A DNA stretch of 64,000 nt from Gonapodya sp. JEL0774 (lineage: Eukaryota; Monoblepharomycota; Monoblepharidomycetes; Monoblepharidales; Gonapodyaceae): positions 86,473 to 150,472 of the forward strand of contig JADIIX010000052.1 in the NCBI GenBank assembly GCA_027604505.1. Direction: 5' to 3'. Positions within the stretch are counted from its first letter, which is position 1; each line of letters opens with the position of its first letter. The position numbers and the translations under genes were made by a program. Shown in pieces: positions 24,467 through 37,342 of this stretch. A model generated the notes under the pieces. That model was given only the letters and a program-made list of their open reading frames with translations. It had not been told where the DNA came from and did not search any database.

Positions 24467-27400
24467 CTAGTACCAAGTGCCCACTAGTCCCCTAAACACC
24501 CACTTGGCTCCCTCCTTGGTCAATGCGACGTTTTGTTCGTGACACGCACCCATTACCACGCAATCTTTACATCCCAGCTCATCCGTGCATGGGCAGTTTT
24601 CGACCACGTCGTAGGCAAACTTGATCACCTCACCGAGACGGCGAAAGATACGCAGACAGGCACCAGAACCGTGGGCACGAGAGTCATACAGAGTGATCCT
24701 GATTGGGGTTGCAGAGCGGCCTTGGGCACGATACCACACAAAAGTTGGGAGCCCTGGTCACAGTAACTCACCTGGCTGGTCTCGGTCTCTCGGCTAAGGG
24801 ATACTTGCACTCCGTCTTCACCTCCCCAGGTCCAATACCGCCCACTACTTTCCCTAACACATTCATCACAGCGTGCGCCGCAGAATGAACAGCCCAATCC
24901 ATCTGTACTCCCAAAGTCGGCAGAATATGCAGAGTATCCGGATGAATATCGAACCACACTCCAACTGATTGAGTAACAAAAGGCGGCATGTCGAGTGCGT
25001 CTACGGCTTCCAGGATGCGCCGAGTGTGAGGATCAATCTTATAGTACCCGTAAACTTGTGCCTGGACTAGTCGCCATTAATGAGTGGGGGAACATACAAC
25101 CTTGTCTTGACAATGGGCAAAATGCTCTGCTCACTTTTCACGTCACCATAAAACCCCCAAACTGTGCCGCCTGCATCAGATTCGCCTTCCATTGGCCCAT
25201 CCTGGATTCCCGCAGGTAGTTCGAAGCCATCTGAAACTACTTCTCCTCCCACGAGGCACCGTCTCCTCGACCTTGCCCTCGTGACATCCACGTTAGAATA
25301 GTCCCTCTGAGCAGTAACATAGCTGTGCCACAGCCGCCATTCAGTTAATGAGGTGTCGACCGCAGTTTCAAAGGCATACCTGACGTTGGTCTTCCTAACT
25401 CTCGCGATTCCTCGATCCACATTGAGAGAGGTGACCAAAAAAGTTTCACCCTGGTGCAGGAACACCGCACCTTCGTAGAGATCAAAAATAGCTCGATGGT
25501 GCTCTATTTCCTCCAGCACTACTCCCGTCGCCATATCGACAACGATGAACGTAGTTTCGTCGATATCCCGGAGGGGAACTTTTAGCGACGGCCGGTCGCC
25601 CCACCGGTCGTCTGGTGGCAGGTAATAAAGGCCATCCGGACCTTTCATGAGCCATTCGTTACACCGTTCGCGGAGCCATGAGATTCGTCGGTATTTCGCG
25701 GGTTCGGCTCCGCTTAAACAACCTCCAATGTTTCCGTCACGCAAACCAGCATCCAAGCTTCCCACATCCTCTGGCGTCAGCAACAGCCAGTCTTCATCCA
25801 AATTCACCGGCAAATCCCCCGCCGTGCAAGCCATTTGCCCTTCTGCAACTTGCTTTGCCCAGGGATCAATCGGAAGGCTCTCCGGCTTACCCTCTACAAG
25901 TTCTTTCGGGAACTTTGAAAAGTGTTGTGAAATGGGATCTAGATGGTCGCATACCAGCATTGAGATTGAGTCCAGGCTCCGTCTGCCTGCGCGTCCACCT
26001 GGAGGTTAATAACACGGTTTCAGCAAATCGAATGCACTACCATATCTGTCCTGATTAGTGCACAGCGAACCTCACACTGTTGTATATATCCTGCCATGGT
26101 GAATGGGAAACCCATATGAATGACGGCATCTGGGAGGATCCGTGACGTTGGGAAGCCACGGTCTCAATGCACTAAAAAAGTAGACAAGAGAGACACGCAA
26201 ATGGGTAGATTGGACTCACCCAGATAGCCAATATCCACGCCCAGTTCTAGTGCCGTCGTTGATGCGACACACATCACATCACCTGTGAAGAGTGCGCGTT
26301 CAATGCGACGACGGTCCTCAGGCATATAACCAGCTTATGCAAGCGCAGGAAGGAACTGAGTCAGTATAGCGGAACATAATTGCTTGATAAACGCACAAAA
26401 ATGCATAAACACACCCCGATACCCTACAAACTTGCTCTTGAGGTCAGATCTGCCTGCTTTATCAAGTTCCGTGTTTATGATTTTCAATAGAATCTCAAGC
26501 ATTCTACGGTACTTTGAGTTTTTGAGTTGCTTTAGATGGCAAGTACTCCGTTGTGTACAAACTTGAGTGATACGTACTTTGCAAAAAACAACACATCTCA
26601 CTCCGGCAGCGACCATCCTCCTAGCAACCCACGCTGCCTCGGTCAAGCTACTTCGCCGTCCAAGTCCTGGCCTCGCCGGATCGATCATGGGTGGATTCCA
26701 AACAGCGTGATGTCTAACTCCTGACGGGCTTCCATCCTCCTCCACAGCAGCGACGGGTTCCGACGGAGCAAGACCTACCAGATCTCTCAAATGTCCGGGA
26801 GGGTCAGGAAGAGTAGCAGAGGCGGCAACAAAGCGGTAGTGTGAGTTCGAGTGATGGCGAAGCATTCTTCGAAGTCTTCTGAAAACATGCGACGTATGTG
26901 AACCAAATGCAGCAGAATGGGTGTGCAACTCTTAAAATGCGAGTGTGTGGGAGTTGTTATGTCATTCAGTACGAGCAAATCGCGACGCATCAAAAACTCT
27001 GAGGAGGAACTTACCATCAATGACGACAACACCGAGCTCTTTCCACCAGCTTCCCCAAAGCTCGCGACTTGGTAGCATGGCTACGTGCAGCGTATCAGGG
27101 TTTGTAAGAATGACCCGGGCATTTTCCCGTATGGAGCGACGGAATTGCTTATGGGACCTTTGAGAACTTGCTACGCGGCTATTACCGGCGTTTGGCACTT
27201 ACTTGGGGTGTATCTCCATCATATGTTGATACAAAATGTTCAACAAAGAGCTCTGTACCCGGGATCATATACTTTTTTAGGGTTGGATGTGCCAATAAAA
27301 ACTGTTTGAACGACCGAAGTTGGTCTTTCGAATGTTTTATTAATTACTTTTGCCAGTTTATTAGAGAGGAAGGCACTCACTCACCCTGAGCAAGAGCTTT

Positions 27401-29028
27401 TGTCGGATACACAACCAACGCCCTCCATCCGCCAACACCATCGGCGGGGCCCTCTACTCCTCTGGTTAACCCCTCCGCTAACCAACACCAGTAAACCAAA
27501 CTTTTGCCAGAACCAGTACCAGTTGCCAGAATCACATGTCGATCAGCTTGGAGGTGCGCTAATGCAGACGCCTGGTGGGAATATAGGGAGGTGATGCCAA
27601 GTGCGGCGAGCGTGGAGAGCCCCTCTGAGGACAGGAGTTCTGCAGTAGGCGTCACTGAGATGAAGGTCCAAACATTCGACATTGTCAGAAGTCGAGGAAC
27701 GCTGTGACAGAGATGAAGAAAACACATACCATAATCTGCGACTCTTCCTGCTACTGTCATGACCTCAACCAGTTGATCCCGATACTCGGGCTCACTCGTC
27801 ATCCCACGAACGACGTTCAGTAGCGAATCGGGACGATCGGGCATCGGTGGCAGTATTCGAACGGTCTCCAATTTCTTGTGCCTGCCATTGTCGCACTCCC
27901 CCCCAGAAGGATCTCCAGGGAGGTCCGGTGCGATGGTCCAGCCGGACAGCTTGAGTTCTTCTTCTGCACTTGCCATGAAATCGTCTGGTATCATATGTTT
28001 TTCTGCTTTGTCGACCACTGAACCGGCCGGTAGACCTGACTGCCGTCCAACAAACTGTTCCCACCAGCTCCGAGCTTTAACCATAAACGCAGCGTCCCGC
28101 CGCGTGACCTCCTTAGAGAAGCTTGACTCGGTCTTGCGTTGGCCGCTCGGTTTTGCTCGAGAAGTAACAGACCCCCGATAACCGCCAAAGTAGCTCATGC
28201 CAGTTTTCGCTTTGAGCTCTTCCCTTTTCCAGCTAATCTTTTCCACTCCAGTTCCCTCAAGTACGACACAAAGTTCATTTTCATCATCCTCAGGGCGGAG
28301 TTGCGGCAGTCCCCCGACCGTGTGAGAAGTATGGTCATGAAGAGAGGAAAGCGGAGCATTTACGAGTGTTAGCAGATCGGGGTGCGTGATGGGAAGGAGA
28401 GGAACAAGAGCAGACGGGGGTAGAGGCCTAAAGTAAAGGATAAGTCGGTTGGATAGAGTACCCGGTGGATAGAAAGTGTTGGCACCCACATCCCAACCAC
28501 CTCCTCACACCCTTTGCGGATCACGTCCCAACGTACCAGACCCCCACCACCCCCTGTGCCGTCTCTTCGAGCGCAAGTTAGAGAATGAATAGCATTTATT
28601 GCGCGGAAGATTCGACCCAGTCGAGCCAGTGGTGGCGGAAGGTCAGCAGTGGGATCGCTATCGGGGCTTGTCGCACAAAGAGGCTTTTTCACAGTACTCC
28701 GTTTTCTTTCGGAGTGATTGCGATCCCCTTCCTGAGCAATCTCTGAAGCTTTCCGCTTGAGGGATTTCGTTGTCTCATCTCTGAAAACTTCACCAGTGGG
28801 TTTCTCCACAACCTCACCAATATTTCTTCCATAAGTCGTTGCAGTACCTTTGGTTTTCGCCTTTCCAGCGAGGGCACGTGGTTTCGCGAGGGGGTAAGAT
28901 CGCCCAACAGCGCCCACCCGAGGCACTGGTGATTCCACTTCGGACAAAGGTTCAGCACTCGCTTTGGCTCCTACTATTGTGGGGATTTCGGGAAGTTCTG
29001 GCAGCGCGGAACGCTTCGAGCGTTTCAT
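24467..29028 (-). CDS. HRQ1: ATP-dependent DNA helicase HRQ1 (RecQ4-related, DUF1998/MZB)
   Basis: Thirteen exons close in phase: 29028-28490, 28427-27730, 27654-27385, 27324-27203, 27147-27015, 26930-26578, 26511-26415, 26333-26220, 26129-26076, 25998-25380, 25304-25135, 25054-24772 and 24698-24467, giving 1,227 aa. The superfamily-2 motifs are in order: Walker [10 protein letters not shown] (about 456-464), [19 protein letters not shown], motif [37 protein letters not shown] and motif VI QQCGRAGRR. The C-terminal DUF1998/MZB region ends with the Cys cluster [12 protein letters not shown] then C, the presumed zinc site. Hrq1 unwinds 3'-tailed DNA and works in telomere control and crosslink repair. 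The first 180 residues are basic and disordered. The start codon lies only 61 bp downstream of the F-box-like gene's stop, which is very compact. Confidence 0.92.
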
Positions 29029-29089
29029 CCAAGTGATATTGAGAGAGGGTCAATCTTCGCATGGATCAAGTGCAAAGCCGTCGGGAAAA

Positions 29090-31630
29090 CTACCACATAT
29101 CTTCGTCACTGTCGCCTACGTAGTAAATCTCATCAAAGTCTTCTATCTCCTCGCCTGAAAAGTCACCTAATTCTGACTCCATATCCATCCACATATCATT
29201 TCCTTCTGGCTCAAATCCCCAACCCATGTCGTCATCGAAACTCTCAAAAAACACCTCCACTTCAAGTCCGTATCTCGCACTAAAAAGCACTCTCGATCTT
29301 TCTGCAAACACGTCCCCTAATCGGCCCAACCTTCCCTCGTCGCCAGGCATCACGTCGCCGTCAATTTCCACCACAATGTTTTGCATTCCATGCAAACGCA
29401 GGCGAGGGATGTATTCGTCTGGCTCGCTTTCCTCCAATGAATGCCAGTGACTCATGCCCAACAAACCTCGAATGAATGCATCGATTGATGAGACCAATTT
29501 CGTCGCGATTTCGGTGTCGTCCAGAGCATCCAGTTCGTCCATAAATTCGTCCATCATCATGCTTAACGGCACATTGGCGAGAGACACCGCTTCCAAGGCG
29601 GGCGCCGCAGTTCCTACTTCTTGTCCAAAAGCATGCCAGAACTCTGCGTCAGAGACAGGAATAGATTCACGCATGGCAGGTGGGAAACTTTCGTTATCTG
29701 TAGGCAAGTCCAAACACAGAGCTTTTAGGCGCATGTAAGAAGAATCCGTAGAGTTCGTATCAGCGCAAGGATTGTGAGTGACATTCCCAAAAAGACCAGG
29801 AACATAGAGTCCTCCGCCGAACTCGAGCAAATGAGGGAGCCTATGAGGCAACGAATGGAATTGGTTGTACAGATCCCGATGAGAGTCCACAGTGTGAGGG
29901 TCGTACGGCTCCTCGGCTGTCAGATACCAATGGAAGATCCTCAGAGAAACTAAGTGTGAAAAGGATGGCACAGATTTGAAAAACTCTTCTCTGAAAGGAA
30001 CACCATCAAACTTTGAGCATACTATTGGCATTGAAGACGAGACTGCGACTCACGATCTGAGGAGAACACTCTGACATGATGGCATCACTTCCAAGTTCTT
30101 TAGTCTCACTTTTCTCTCCCTCGAATCTTTCGGCTTGTGTTTGCCTTTGACCGTGGACGTATCGCCTGGGCTTTCCATTTCAACTAATCCAGCCTGTGCT
30201 TCCTCGCCTACACCATCGGCCTCGTCCATTTGCTTTTCCACCTCAGCCAATTGTTCAATAAGTATAAGGGCGTCGAAATCCTCGTCGGAAAGAGCCTCAA
30301 TTTCAACATTAAGGGATTCGAGATCAGACCAGCGTTCTAATCGGAGGCCTTCAACCTGCTTCACAGTTGCCATTTCCAAGGAGAGCTCTCTGCACCCAGG
30401 AACATCACTTCCATCCCACCTAACATTGGATTCGGGCATGTCCAGAATAATGGAGTATGCTCCAACGGCCCTCCCGATGCGCTCAATCGAGAGTCCGTGT
30501 GGGCCGTCACCGCATCGCACTTCCAGGCATTCCCAGCTTGCAAGAATGCTACGTTGCATCGCAGATTCAGCGGCATCAAGGATCAAATGTTGCAGATTAG
30601 CAACCCGGCGGAACACAGGAACAGAAACCTTTTTCCGAGAGGATTCGCGCCATACAACAGGTACCGTCAATCGTGCGGCAATTGGGAGATTGATCAACGA
30701 AGACGCTGTCGTGAGTGGCGAATTCGTGCCAGTTGGCAAACCCATCTTGAATCGCCACGGGAAGGATGAATCAAAACCAAGCGTTCTTTTCTCAATAGGT
30801 GTTGCAAACCCCTGTCGATCGGCTTCCCAGCGAAGAGCCGTTCTTGTGATGAAACCCTCTAGTGGTGACAACGAGAGCTTGTCAAAAGGAACATAAAAGC
30901 CTGGCTGCTCTGTTCCGTGGTTCACTCGGCTCAGAAACGCAAGCTCTTCATCCTCATCATCTGTAAGCACAACTGTGATACCTGTGGGTATGCGAGTAAT
31001 AAAGGGCAACACATGCCCACGGAAGGCGCGATTGAGACGCGGGATATCGGCGTAGAGACTTCTAGGTGGCAGGAAAGTGTATATAATTTTGTGCCATAAG
31101 ATCTCTGCCGGAAGTCGAAGGAGCCAATGTGGTGCGGTGTCTCCTTGGTTGGTCAGAAGTCTTCCAGGTATGAACTCAGGCGCAGCTGGATTCAGAGCGA
31201 CTCGGTGTTGGATTTTGTCTTTCTCCGGTGAGAAACCGGATCCATACAAGGTGGATGCAACATGCTCGACATAATTAGGCACGTTTTGAATTGTTGGCAC
31301 CGAGAGTCCATCCAAAGAACTGACTGCCGGGCTGACGTGCTTTCGCTTTGCACCTCGTCCCTGACTGTTCAATCCCCCACCACGACCACGTCCCGAGCCT
31401 CCAAAACTACCACGGATTCCACCTCGCGTTGTACTTGCTGGGGATGGAGCGATCCCGTTCGTTGATGCTGCTGGTGCCAGGAAAGGGAGTCCAATGCCCA
31501 TAGAAGAATCTCCTCCCCATACCCCGCCCCTCCCTCTTCCACGATGATTAAAATTGCCGTTAAATCCGCCCCTAGTTGCTCCTCGTCCGGCCCGTGCTCC
31601 CCTTCCTCCTCGATGTGAACTGGAATTCAT
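29090..31630 (-). CDS. RGG-box protein with F-box-like motif
   Basis: Two exons, 31630-30054 and 29990-29090, give 825 aa. An in-frame TGA sits exactly at the donor, so splicing of the 63-nt intron is needed to read on. Residues 1-110 are dominated by RGG/GRG repeats, an RNA-binding-type low-complexity region. Residues about 165-210 (LLRLPAEILWHKIIYTFLPP then RSLY and IPRLNRAFR) resemble an F-box, the Skp1-binding motif of SCF ubiquitin ligases. The following 500 residues have the Leu/Val periodicity of the divergent repeat region common in fungal F-box proteins, and the C-terminus is strongly acidic. An adaptor role is inference; the F-box match is by eye and the RGG fusion is unusual. Confidence 0.7.
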
Positions 31631-31856
31631 TGGGGATCAGTTTGGTGTGAGGAGAGTCGAGAGGATAGTCGGTCGAGAGGAGAGTCGCTTTAGAGGAGAG
31701 GCGCGAGAGGAGACACAGCTTTTTCGAAATTCAGTAGCGTCTTTGAAGTGTTCTGGGGTCACAGTTCTCTTGATCACATACGTACTATAGCCAGCAGGAA
31801 AGCTCTCAGACACAATATTCACAAAACGTACAGCGTAATCTTAACCTTTCCTAATC

Positions 31857-34422
31857 TTAACCTTCCTTCAGCTCAATGACATCAGACCACATTTTTGCTC
31901 CGGGGTCCGTTCTTGGGCGCACTCGCACGAAGACCCTTCCGGGGCTAAATTTACGGAAAGTGCATGATAATGGGTGGGTGATGTGTACACAATGAGTACC
32001 ACGCTCACACATGCACACAAAATAATGCAAAAACTTTGACAAAACTCACTCCAGTGTCATGGACAGGTAAGTGCGGGGAGCGCCTTGGGCACCATCGTAC
32101 TCAATGTCCCATCGACGAATGATTTCTGCTATGAAGCAACGGAGCTCGAGCTGTTACAGTTCGATGACGGATGGTTTAGCATATGCACAGTTTCACTACA
32201 TTCATCGCCAAAAAGAACAGACTTACTTGCGCGAGCTTCATCCCAGCACAGTTCCGGGGCCCAATCGAGAAAGGGAAGTACGCTCGTGGGTCCATTGCCA
32301 ATTTGGATCCGTCTTCCCAACGCTCGGGAAGGAATTCGTTCGCCCTCTCAAAGTATCTCTCCTGCATGTGGATCACAGGGGGCATAAACCAGATATCCGA
32401 ACTAGCAAAGAAATTCAAATCAAACGACTGGAAAAAATTGCAAAAGGAAAGGCTGCAAGCATACCCCTTCGGAAGGTGAACCCCTCCCAGTGTAACTCCA
32501 TTTGGATCTTCAACCTCCCTGGTGAATCCTGCGGAAGGGTGAACGCGGAGCACTTCCTTGATGAAAGCATTGAGGAAGGGTGCGCGCTCAAGGTCGGTGA
32601 AGGAAGTTTTGGCGGGAAGGATATTGTCCACTTCATGGCGGAGCTTGGCGAGGTGTTCCGGGTTTGACGCAAGGCGGTACAATGCCCAAGTCAGAGCGTT
32701 ACCTTGACAAAGAAGGATGTGATCACCAAGAGGAAGAGCAGATACGTTGTGCAAATCGTACCGGTAGTGTCGTGTCCAGCGAAGAGCAGGGTCTTCAGCT
32801 CGTCTCCCATGAGCTTCCTAGACATGATGGGCTCGCCATTCTCATCAATATCTGCAATGGCATCGAGAAGGGTGCCATCCCTTCCACGATCGCCAGATCG
32901 GACACGAGCAAGACGTTGGTCGATGACACGATTGACTACCTTGTCAAGCAGGGCGATGCGTTGTTGGTAGTTCTTGTATTTGTCCTGCAAGAGAAGCGCA
33001 CAGTAAGTGGGTCGATGTTGTGAGGAAATGGAGGATTTGATCTTACCGACACAAATGACATTGGGTTAATTCTCAAGGTGACATCTGCCATTGTTGTGAG
33101 CACTTCTTTGAAGACGTGAAACAGGGGCTCGCCATCCAGCTCGACTCCCTTGGAGGCAGACTTCAATGTGCCACGAAGCGACGTTGTCGTGTATGTTTCC
33201 TTTTCCATTTCAAACAAAATCGCTCGCTCGGCACCAGATTCGTAGTCACGGCCAAAGCCGACCTTGGGATATTACGGAGGTGATGTGTGCGAAAGATCAC
33301 ACTTGGTTCCATTTCCGATTTGAGGTCCGAAATGACTGCTGTGAACACACCTGACAGATGACATCCATCGTTGTCCTGAGCATTTCAGCACGGAGATCGA
33401 ACCATCCCGGAACACCCTCCTTCACAGACACGTCGTATCGTTGTCGCCATCTGTCCAGCAATCTCATTGCGGACTTGGCCACCTGTTTGTGACTGTACTT
33501 GAGATTCTCCACCCTGAACGCAACCTCCACAAGCTTTCGTTGATGTTTCCATTGCTCACCCCATGGGCTAGCAAGAATTCCATCACCAATAATAGGAGCA
33601 GCAATCTGGGTTATACTGATGTAATTAGGAAACTGGAAAACACAAGAGAAGGAGATAAAATAGATTCAAACCTTATATGAGCGGCCCTTCTTCAATTTGG
33701 ATTCGGATGCAGCAGTGAATACGTCTTTCAGTACCTCGACATCGAGAATGTAGAGCGCCTCGGAAGCCATTGGCATATACGGGCCCATCATCTGCGAACA
33801 TGTGAAGTAAGATGCGTGATAAACAGAGATTAGCGTTCTGGTTTTGAAGCTGTATTTTGTTCATTTATGTGCTCACTTGGATCCTCAAGAACTTATTTCC
33901 TTCCGGGAAACGTTGGGTGTCCAGTGCGTACTTCGACCACTCCGAAAGTCGACTGACAGGCAATCCCAATCCTTCGGCTCTGAGTTTCGGGTCGACGAGG
34001 CTGTCACAATCATACGATGTAAATGCGCAATACATTACTGACACGGACATCGGAATGGGCACAGGACAGCTCGCACCTGGCCATATGTCCGAAGATTGGG
34101 TGGACGGGGACTATTCATGATTGCGACCATATTTAGCGGGAGGTAGGATGCAATTAAATCAATGAAGCGGATGATGGAAGAGCCGAAGGATGTGTGACGG
34201 CGACGAACGACAGACCACTCAGCCAAAAGCGCGTTGAACTCCGAGGCAACTGTCACGCTCACCGGGTGGATGAACACCGAAACCCCGTATTGTGTCATAG
34301 TAAGCCTTGAGCGACTTTTTAGCGGAGACAGCAGAAAACCATTGTACAAGGAGGTAGGTTGCTCCAACTGCCAGGAGCGCAAGGAACACAGTGCCAGTCG
34401 TGGGAGTGACAGTGAAGTCCAT
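31857..34422 (-). CDS. cytochrome P450 monooxygenase
   Basis: Ten exons: 34422-34263, 34076-33877, 33791-33672, 33605-33351, 33262-33047, 32984-32762, 32702-32465, 32401-32227, 32150-32050 and 31944-31857, about 591 aa. Visible features are an N-terminal membrane anchor (about residues 10-30), the helix-C block WGEQWKHQRK and the helix-I oxygen motif AGHDTTG. ExxR is EVLR in helix K, PERW follows, and the heme loop FSIGPRNCAG carries the thiolate Cys522. Class and substrate are not determined; it is not CYP51, whose heme loop differs. The 5' part is unsure: between exons 1 and 2, a second open frame (about 34077-34290) looks coding and may be an exon or mark a frameshift. It is head to head with DHCR7. 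Confidence 0.85.
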
Positions 34423-34955
34423 TTTGAGTGAACTTTGTAAATGAAGAATCAATCTTTTATTTCCAGTTGTCGGCTTTGACTGTCCAAGTGGAGCCGCTGC
34501 CCACCGATGCCGATGAGGAATCAAGGGATATATAAACAAACCCACAGCTCCGATTCACTCTCAGACTCAAAAGACATCACCGATTCCGTCAGTTGTTATC
34601 AACAGCAATAGGAAAAGCATAATATAGTTTTATTCGATTTACATTGAATCAGCAGTGCATGGGCCACGTCATTCGCAAGTGCGCTCTTCTTCAAGTGATT
34701 TTATCTTGCAACGGTCTTAAAAAATCAGGAAAGGAGGAAGGACACCCCTTTAAGTGGCACAGGGAAAAGGCATATGTGACCATGTCCGGGAATGGGCGAA
34801 GTTGTCGGCCCCATACCGGCACAAGGTGTGAACAAAGTTGCAGCTGGCGAACGTTAATCGAGAGCTTCTCATTGTGCACTCCGCGCAACAAGAAGACCTC
34901 AGAGGTAGTGACGTAATCACTCCGCTGTTCGATTCGTCTCAGACGGTGTGATATC
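34423..34955. promoter_or_regulatory. 533-bp divergent promoter region (P450 / DHCR7)
   Basis: The region separates the two start codons, which point away from each other. No gene is supported inside it; the overlapping open frames are shadows. I cannot point to a defended sterol-response element. Confidence 0.4.
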
Positions 34956-37228
34956 ATGAAAAGAGCCACCAGAGCATCAGCGAAAAGCGAGTTGAACGGG
35001 GATTCCGTTAAACCTGAAGGGGCAGCACCCGCTAATAATGGCCATGGTAATGAGGAGAAAACGAATGGAAAGAAGGTGGAGTTCCAGGGAAAGGATGGCG
35101 CAACGACTTGGGGAAGGGAACACAGTAAGTTGAACAGCTTCCAAATCAACGTGACCACTCTTGCGAAATGACACTCCGCTAATGCCTTTGAAATCGCCTC
35201 GCTTTTAATTCTTCCGTCTCTGTTGAATTCTACTGCCATCGCTCGATCATCCTTCAATGATCGTTGTTGACCCGGTCACAGAACCGAACTTCATTGGCAC
35301 TCTCGCGGTCTACCTTATGATCACCTTTTGCCCGGTCTTACCCTTCTACGTCTTCGCGTCATGTAATGCCTACGATTGTTCCGTGTCCAGCCTTGCATTG
35401 GATATGATCGACAAGCGTTCGTTCCTTCCGTTCTGGGAAAACTGCCCAGGATTGTCGTTGGAGGCGGCGAAAATTTTCATAATTTGGGTGGTGTTTCAAG
35501 CAATCATGTATGTGTACTTACCAGGTCCCAAGGGCTTCGGTCAATTGACACCAGCTGGCAAGACTCTCGAGTATAACGTAAGTTAGATTGTGCTCACGAC
35601 CGTCGCGACGTGTTCAGTCGCTCTGCGGGGACTGGATTTTGATGTCACCATTGGTGATCCTGTCTTGCCAGTTGGATAATCAGTCTTAAAGTCCTATCCT
35701 CTAATCACTTTCATCAATCTTTAAAGGTGAACGGCTTCAATGCGTACATTCTCACGCACGTTCTATTCGTCCTCCTCTCCGACATGACACCTTACTCCTT
35801 TAACTTCTTTACCGCCACTATCGTTGCCGACAACTATGCTGGACTTATCACCACTTGCTGCATCTCTGGCTATGTTGTGGCATCCTATGCTTACATCAAA
35901 GCTTTTGTTTCCCCAACTCACCCGGATGACAGAAAGTTCACCGGAAGCTTCGTTTTCGACTACTTTTGGGGGATTGAATTCAACCCCAGGGAGACTTGGT
36001 TTCCAAAGATTGGCCAGAACACTTCGGGTACAGGTCTGGACTGGAAGCTGTATTGGGTGGGGAGGCACGGAATGATGGGATGGTCGCTCATTAACCTCAG
36101 GTACGACTTTTGTATTCTTCGTATGCCAGCAATGGATTCCATTACTTATAGCGGTTGTGGAAGTTTGGCAGTCGCCCAACACCGACTTCTTGCGGCGAAC
36201 CCAGGCTTCCCATCCAAGTACTCCCCGGTGCCTCTGCCATCACACATCACCAACTCGATGGTTCTCATCAATGTGTTGCACACCATGTACATTGCGGACT
36301 TCTTCTACTTTGAGGACTGGTACCTTCGGACGATTGATATTGCGCACGACCACTTTGGATTCAGTGAGTTGTGCAGCCCGCAGTAGTCTTTCCTCGTTAG
36401 TAATAACCGTCTATCGCACGCTCTTTTGTCGCACAAGTGTTCGCGTGGGGTGACTCTACATGGCTCACTTTCATGTACGCGCTCCAAGCATTCTACCTCT
36501 ATTCTGTCCCCATCGAACTACCCTCTCTCTTCTTCTGGACGACCACTGCGCTTGGGCTCGGCGGTTATGCTATCTTCCGAACCGCCAACGGCCAGAAAGA
36601 TTTGGCTAGGTAAGGTCTTGGCAACCCTGCTTGCCAATCATACATTACTCCAGCTGGCATCGTCAACTGGCTACATTGCTCTCGCAGGTCCACCAAAGGT
36701 CAATGCACGATATGGGGCAGGCCTGCCACCTTTGTGAAAGCCGAGTACTACACTTCCGACGGTGTCAAGCATGAGACTTTGCTGCTCACTTCTGGATTTT
36801 GGGGTAGGTTCTGGTCCTCACAATTCCTCTCAAAGTGCATAATCAATGTTATTTCTTCACTGTTCCATCTTGGGGTCGGATGGATTCTTGACACTTGCTT
36901 CACATGATGTGGGACGATCGGATTGACACATTTCAGGGATTGCACGCCACATGAATTACACAGGCGACTTGATGGGTTGCCTGGCTTACTGCATGACGTG
37001 CGGTTTGAACCACGTGATGCCTTACTTTTACTTTGTGTACATGACTATGTTGCTGGTCGGAAGGAACCACAGGTTCGTGCTCGGAAAGTCTCTCCTCGTT
37101 TTCCAAAAGTAAGTTCACCAGTTTGCCTCTCTTGTAGGGACGAAACTCGATGTTCTGGCAAATACGGCGACAAGTGGAAGGAGTACTGCAAGGAGGTACC
37201 GTACGTCCTGATTCCGGGTATTTATTGA
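34956..37228 (+). CDS. DHCR7: 7-dehydrocholesterol (delta-7 sterol) reductase
   Basis: Eight exons: 34956-35124, 35282-35577, 35727-36100, 36152-36363, 36438-36609, 36688-36803, 36937-37072 and 37138-37228, 521 aa. The enzyme reduces the C7=C8 double bond of sterols with NADPH in the ER. Family blocks are present in order: [20 protein letters not shown], a [11 protein letters not shown] block, [10 protein letters not shown] and [17 protein letters not shown]. The C-terminus is [13 protein letters not shown] to [10 protein letters not shown]. Many hydrophobic segments fit the multi-pass sterol reductase fold. The N-terminal 55 residues are basic and disordered. DHCR7, rather than the ERG24 C14 reductase, is indicated by the Lys-Tyr-Gly-rich tail and the GQKDL block. 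Most yeasts and Dikarya lack it; early-diverging fungi with cholesterol-type sterols keep it. The first intron (157 nt) is the least certain junction. Confidence 0.92.
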
Positions 37229-37342
37229 AATACAGGTGGCGTTTTGCATAGGTACTAATAAATAGAGAAAGAAAGGTTGTGCATACATTTTGTCCCAATT
37301 GCGTCTCCGAGCATTTCCATTCATTTGAGTTCAACACGGGAG

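Noticed and set aside
25062-25134. Acceptor after TAGTCCAG for the HRQ1 intron
   Set aside because: It gives the wrong phase and an immediate stop. The acceptor eight bases on, ending CACAAG, restores the frame to YGYYKID.
30135-30896. 253-codon plus-strand frame
   Set aside because: It lies antisense within the F-box-like gene and has a shadow composition (Ser/Arg/Cys).
34976-35257. Reverse-strand frame of about 190 codons (34691-35257) overlapping the DHCR7 start
   Set aside because: The opposite strand encodes a protein with clear sterol-reductase motifs, and the frame has no features of its own.
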